The notes beneath the pieces were generated by a model. That model was not told the origin of the DNA. It saw only the letters and a list, made by a program, of their open reading frames with translations, and searched no databases. Positions 61,091 to 64,000 of a stretch of DNA of 64,000 nt are shown here, piece after piece. Location of the stretch: positions 372,001 to 436,000 of the forward strand of contig NZ_JAHVHV010000001.1 in assembly GCF_019802085.1 (NCBI RefSeq), in the 5' to 3' direction. Every line of letters starts with the position of its first letter. Positions within the stretch are counted from its first letter, which is position 1. Both the position numbers and the translations under genes were made by a program. Source of the DNA: Ferrimonas balearica (GTDB taxonomy: Bacteria; Pseudomonadota; Gammaproteobacteria; Enterobacterales; Shewanellaceae).

Positions 61091-62359
61091 ATGAAAAAAG
61101 TCTTCGTGATGAGTGTTGTGTGTGCTTCGGTATTGGCCGTCACCGGCTGTTCCGACGACACCGAATACGTCCAGGACCCGGCCCAACAGGAGCTGATCGA
61201 CCAGCTGACGGCGCAAAACGCTCAGCTGGAGTCCGACAAGAGCGCTTTGGAGTCGGACAACGCCGCGCTGCAAACCAAGGCAGAGAGCTACATCAGCCGC
61301 TTCCCGGAGCAGTGCGCCGAGATTGGCGTGGCCTTTGATTACGTCGATCCCAACGCACCGGCGGAAGCCGCCAGCGTGGCCCTGGTGCGGGCCATGAGCA
61401 GCCAGATCCTGGATCCGACGCCGGGCAGCTGCGCCAGCTGTCACGGTTACGAGGGCGAAGATAACAGCGGCAAGGTGGGCGCTCCGGCCCCCCATGGCGC
61501 GTTCGGTAACGCCGAGACCAGCTGTGACACCTGCCACGCCACCGACGAACCGGACTCCCACTACGGCGATGCCTACCTGCTGGCTCACACCGATTACGAT
61601 CCCGGCGGCCCGAGCGAGCCCATGGACCCCACGGATCCCACCTTCGACCAGCCCACCTTCGGCGGCAGCGTGGTGGACGGCAAGACCGGCGCCTCCGGCC
61701 CCTCCTACTACGGCAGCGGCTCCTACCTGAACGCCGACTACCTGGCCGAGCGGATCAACGGCAAGGTGTACAACGCCGAGTGGGCGCTGGCGGACAAGGA
61801 GGAGGGCGAAGAGGGGGTCACCACCCTGACGGCGGCCTGTCAGCTGGAAGGGCGGGAGAGCGTCCTGGCGATGTTCCCCGACGATGGTCAGGAGTACGTG
61901 CTGAACCAGTTTGGCAACCAGATCGGCACCAAGACCGTGGTCACCGTCAGCAAGTACACCGACGAGTTGACCGGCGAGGAGCACCAGGTGCCCAACGTGG
62001 CGGTGTTTGGCTATGGTCTGCGCAAGGAGGGGGACAGCTACTTCGCCTCCATGTCCATCAACCACAACAACACCTGCTACAACGCGGTGATGAACGGCGA
62101 CGTGCGTCTGAACTACTACGAGTACGAGCCGATGAACTCCCTCAAGGTGGGGCCCAACGACGACGCCCGCAACCGCGGGGCGCGGATCCTCGGCACCGTG
62201 GATCTGGAGAAGACCCTGCTGGCCAACGCCTACTGGGACTTCGGTAACCCGGTGTACGGCGGCAGCGCCGGCGCCATCGATCCGAAAGCGGTGGACTGGA
62301 CCACCGTGGGTTCCTGCTCGCTGGTGATCAAGGTCGACGGCATCATCCCTCTGGGCTGA
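61091..62359 (+). CDS. diheme c-type cytochrome lipoprotein with an ApbE flavinylation motif
   Basis: A 422-residue lipoprotein with lipobox VTGC (Cys20). A short coiled-coil (residues 31-66, QELIDQLTAQNAQLESDKSA) is followed by two CxxCH haem sites, C114-C117-H118 (CASCH) and C145-C148-H149 (CDTCH). An Asp/Pro-rich stretch leads to D196-GKTGAS202-GPS, which fits the ApbE acceptor pattern D-x-x-[ST]-G-A-[ST]-x-x-[ST] with Ser202 as candidate FMN site. The C-terminal 200 residues match no family I know. apbE is the preceding gene. I infer a cell-envelope electron carrier with two haems and a covalent flavin. The start has AGGGA nine bases upstream. Confidence 0.75.
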   Translation: MKKVFVMSVVCASVLAVTGCSDDTEYVQDPAQQELIDQLTAQNAQLESDKSALESDNAALQTKAESYISRFPEQCAEIGVAFDYVDPNAPAEAASVALVRAMSSQILDPTPGSCASCHGYEGEDNSGKVGAPAPHGAFGNAETSCDTCHATDEPDSHYGDAYLLAHTDYDPGGPSEPMDPTDPTFDQPTFGGSVVDGKTGASGPSYYGSGSYLNADYLAERINGKVYNAEWALADKEEGEEGVTTLTAACQLEGRESVLAMFPDDGQEYVLNQFGNQIGTKTVVTVSKYTDELTGEEHQVPNVAVFGYGLRKEGDSYFASMSINHNNTCYNAVMNGDVRLNYYEYEPMNSLKVGPNDDARNRGARILGTVDLEKTLLANAYWDFGNPVYGGSAGAIDPKAVDWTTVGSCSLVIKVDGIIPLG

Positions 62360-62376
62360 TCCCAGCCCGCAACGAC

Positions 62377-62404
62377 AAACGGCCCCAATCGGGGCCGTTT
62401 TTTT
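62377..62404 (+). terminator. rho-independent terminator of the diheme lipoprotein gene
   Basis: AAACGGCCCC pairs with GGGGCCGTTT around AATC and is followed by seven T residues. Confidence 0.92.
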
Positions 62405-62422
62405 GTGTCTGTGGCAGGGGGC

Positions 62423-62794
62423 TCAGGCCAGATCGGCGGCCAGCTCCTCGGCGCTGACCACGATGGCCTCGCCGGCCAGGCTCGGGGCCACGCCCACTTC
62501 GAAACCGTCCTTGGCCATGCCCGGGGCCCACTTCTCGACAAAGTCCGCCAGCGGAATGGCCATGGCGTGACAGTTGGCGTAGTCGTCCTTAAGCCAGTTC
62601 TCCACCAGGCTGGGGTGGTGCCACACCAGCAGGCACTGCTCCTTGCCGGTGTTGATCAGCACGCAGCCCTGTTCGTCGGCCAGGGTGTACAGTTCGCCGC
62701 TTGCCTTGGCGGCCTCCACCAGGTGGTCGTAACGGCCCTGGCTGTCCAGGCTGTAGAAGGCGTTGGTCTGATCTTGGGTAAGCGCGTCGGCCAT
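62423..62794 (-). CDS. DUF2750 family protein
   Basis: A 123-residue cytoplasmic protein matching DUF2750. Family features are the N-terminal FYSLDSQGRYDHLVEAAKASGELYTLADEQG segment, LVWHHPSLVENWLKDDYANCHAMAIPLADFVEKWAPGM and the acidic C-terminus. No reaction is known for the family. GAGGAC lies five bases before the start. It converges on the diheme lipoprotein gene and is followed upstream by the LysR gene, 59 bases away, on the same strand. Confidence 0.85.
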   Translation of the reverse strand: MADALTQDQTNAFYSLDSQGRYDHLVEAAKASGELYTLADEQGCVLINTGKEQCLLVWHHPSLVENWLKDDYANCHAMAIPLADFVEKWAPGMAKDGFEVGVAPSLAGEAIVVSAEELAADLA

Positions 62795-62853
62795 GGGAGG
62801 TCCTCAATGTGAATGCCGGCGGGAGTATACCAGCCCCGGCGGCCCGGTGCCGC

Positions 62854-63738
62854 TTATTCCGACAGCCGTTCGGCCAGCAGGGCGGCGCAGGGGGCGATCC
62901 CGGGCTGGTCCTGGTGCCAGAGGTCCCAGTGCAGGGCCCGGGGCGCCGGACTTAAGGGCCGCACCGCCAGGCGCGGGTCCGGCCGGCTGGCCAGCAGCCA
63001 GTGGGAGAGGATGGAGACCCCCATCCCCTGGGCCACCATCTCCAGGATGACGTCCAGGTAGCCCACCTGGAGCACCCGTTTGGGGGCGCACTGGTTGGGC
63101 AGGAAATAGAGGGCGTGCTCCCGGTCCCGCTCCGGGATGGCGGCGTTGGTGATGTAGGGCAGGGCGGTGAAATCTTCCGGCACCAGGGCCGGCTTGTGGG
63201 CCAGGGGGTGGTCGGCGGGCACCACCGCCATCAGTTGGTCAGCAAACAGCCCCTGGTGACAGAGGCCGCCGTCGCTTTCCCGGGGCTGGGCACGCACCGT
63301 CAGGGCGATGTCCACCTCCCCCTGGCGCAGGGCCTGCAGCGGCTCCTGGCGCACCGGCACCACCTCCAGGGCCAGCTGCGGGCAGTCGGTGGCCATCCGC
63401 TGGTAGATGTCCGCCAGCCAGTGGCGCGGGGCCAGGTAGGGCAGCCCCAGGCGCACCACCTGCTGGCCCCCCTCGCTGAGCAGGCCGATGTCGTACTCCA
63501 CCCGCTCCAGCTCCTTGAGCACCCGCTCGGCGCTGTGCAGCAGGCGCTTGCCGGCGCTGCTCATCACCAGCTTGCGCCCGTGGCGGACGAAGAGCGGGGT
63601 GCCCAGGCGTCGCTCCGCCTCCTTGATTCGGCTCGACAGCGCCGGCTGGCTGATGAACAGCTTGTCGGCGGCGGCCTTGACGGTGTCGCTGTGGGCCAGG
63701 GTGTGGATCATCTCCAGGTGCTTGAGATCGAGGTTCAT
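62854..63738 (-). CDS. LysR-family transcriptional regulator, MetR-like
   Basis: A 294-residue LysR regulator. The HTH is MNLDLKHLEMIHTLAHSDTVKAAADKLFISQPALSSRIKEAERRLG-like. The linker helix and two effector lobes follow, and the sequence resembles MetR (LKHLEMI...TVKAAADKL). A methionine-related role is not expected here because no met gene is adjacent. It is divergent from an aldehyde dehydrogenase gene across 98 bases; the spacer contains TCAATTGA near 63771 as a possible operator. It most likely controls that gene. Confidence 0.92.
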   Translation of the reverse strand: MNLDLKHLEMIHTLAHSDTVKAAADKLFISQPALSSRIKEAERRLGTPLFVRHGRKLVMSSAGKRLLHSAERVLKELERVEYDIGLLSEGGQQVVRLGLPYLAPRHWLADIYQRMATDCPQLALEVVPVRQEPLQALRQGEVDIALTVRAQPRESDGGLCHQGLFADQLMAVVPADHPLAHKPALVPEDFTALPYITNAAIPERDREHALYFLPNQCAPKRVLQVGYLDVILEMVAQGMGVSILSHWLLASRPDPRLAVRPLSPAPRALHWDLWHQDQPGIAPCAALLAERLSE

Positions 63739-63836
63739 TCAATCCATCCGATTTATCAAAACCGAAATTTCAATTGATTATTTTTATATCAAAGGAGGGC
63801 ATACACTCAATAGATTCCGTGACATTGAGACAGAGT

Positions 63837-64000
63837 ATGAACCGACGCTATCTGGCCTACATCGACGGCCAATTCAGGGAGAGCGACCAGTGGTTTGATG
63901 ACCTCAGCCCGGTCAATGGCGAGTTGGTGGCCCGGGTGGCCCGCGCCAGCCAAGACCAGGTGGACGAGGCGGTGGGCGCCGCCCGGCGCGCCCTGTCCGG
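63837..64000 (+). CDS. aldehyde dehydrogenase, N-terminal part only
   Basis: The first 54 residues of an ALDH-superfamily enzyme: NRRYLAYIDGQF, then SPVNGELVARVARASQDQVDEAVGAARRAL. This is the standard N-terminus of NAD(P)-dependent aldehyde dehydrogenases of the betaine-aldehyde or hydroxymuconic-semialdehyde group. The gene runs past the window end, so the catalytic Cys and Glu are not visible and the substrate cannot be named. It is divergently arranged with the LysR gene. Confidence 0.85.
   Translation, partial: MNRRYLAYIDGQFRESDQWFDDLSPVNGELVARVARASQDQVDEAVGAARRALS

Overview
The window is a GC-rich chromosomal segment from a gammaproteobacterium. The order apt-dnaX-ybaB-recR-htpG-cnoX-adk-hemH, followed further on by gsk, matches the enteric chromosome. 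The TonB2-type operon (DUF3450, TtpC, ExbB, ExbD, TonB, TPR), the slit porins and the large TonB-dependent receptors point to Alteromonadales. A Ferrimonas- or Shewanella-like genome is my best guess. This is an inference from gene content; no rRNA or tRNA is present to settle it.

Layout. (1) 1-5839: priC (cut by the window edge), a TauE/SafE permease, dinG, and divergent polB (Pol II). The two SOS-type genes share a spacer with a LexA-like box. (2) 6080-8392: two related general porins. (3) 8671-26722: an outer-membrane uptake island. It has three paralogous TonB-dependent receptors, a complete six-gene TonB2 energising operon behind a ~300-nt leader full of inverted repeats, a TPR/2OG-Fe(II) oxygenase-like protein and a DUF885 lipoprotein peptidase. 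(4) 26898-31077: a META-domain lipoprotein, dusC, an hvfABC-type RiPP cluster whose precursor has ten Cys in EGKC repeats, and a tiny membrane protein. (5) 31342-41277: the conserved apt-to-hemH housekeeping block, interrupted by a LuxR-like sensor protein without a visible DNA-binding domain. htpG has a textbook sigma-32 promoter. (6) 41464-48997, minus strand: a membrane protein/XRE regulator pair with a palindromic operator, and a tripartite RND efflux operon with an upstream LysR gene. (7) 49096-56580, minus strand: potABCD (polyamine ABC importer) and pxpBCA (5-oxoprolinase) ending in an NRAMP-fold transporter without the metal-binding DPGN motif. (8) 56889-59686: two tandem inosine-guanosine kinase genes, each with its own promoter-like element and terminator. 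(9) 59946-64000: apbE (flavin transferase) next to a diheme lipoprotein that carries a match to the ApbE flavinylation motif, a DUF2750 gene, and a LysR gene divergent from an aldehyde dehydrogenase cut by the window end.

The genes most worth follow-up are the apbE/diheme lipoprotein pair, the hvfABC cluster with an attenuator-like hairpin after the precursor gene, the structured leader of the TonB2 operon, and the duplicated gsk genes. I saw no insertion sequence, phage gene, CRISPR array, tRNA or rRNA.
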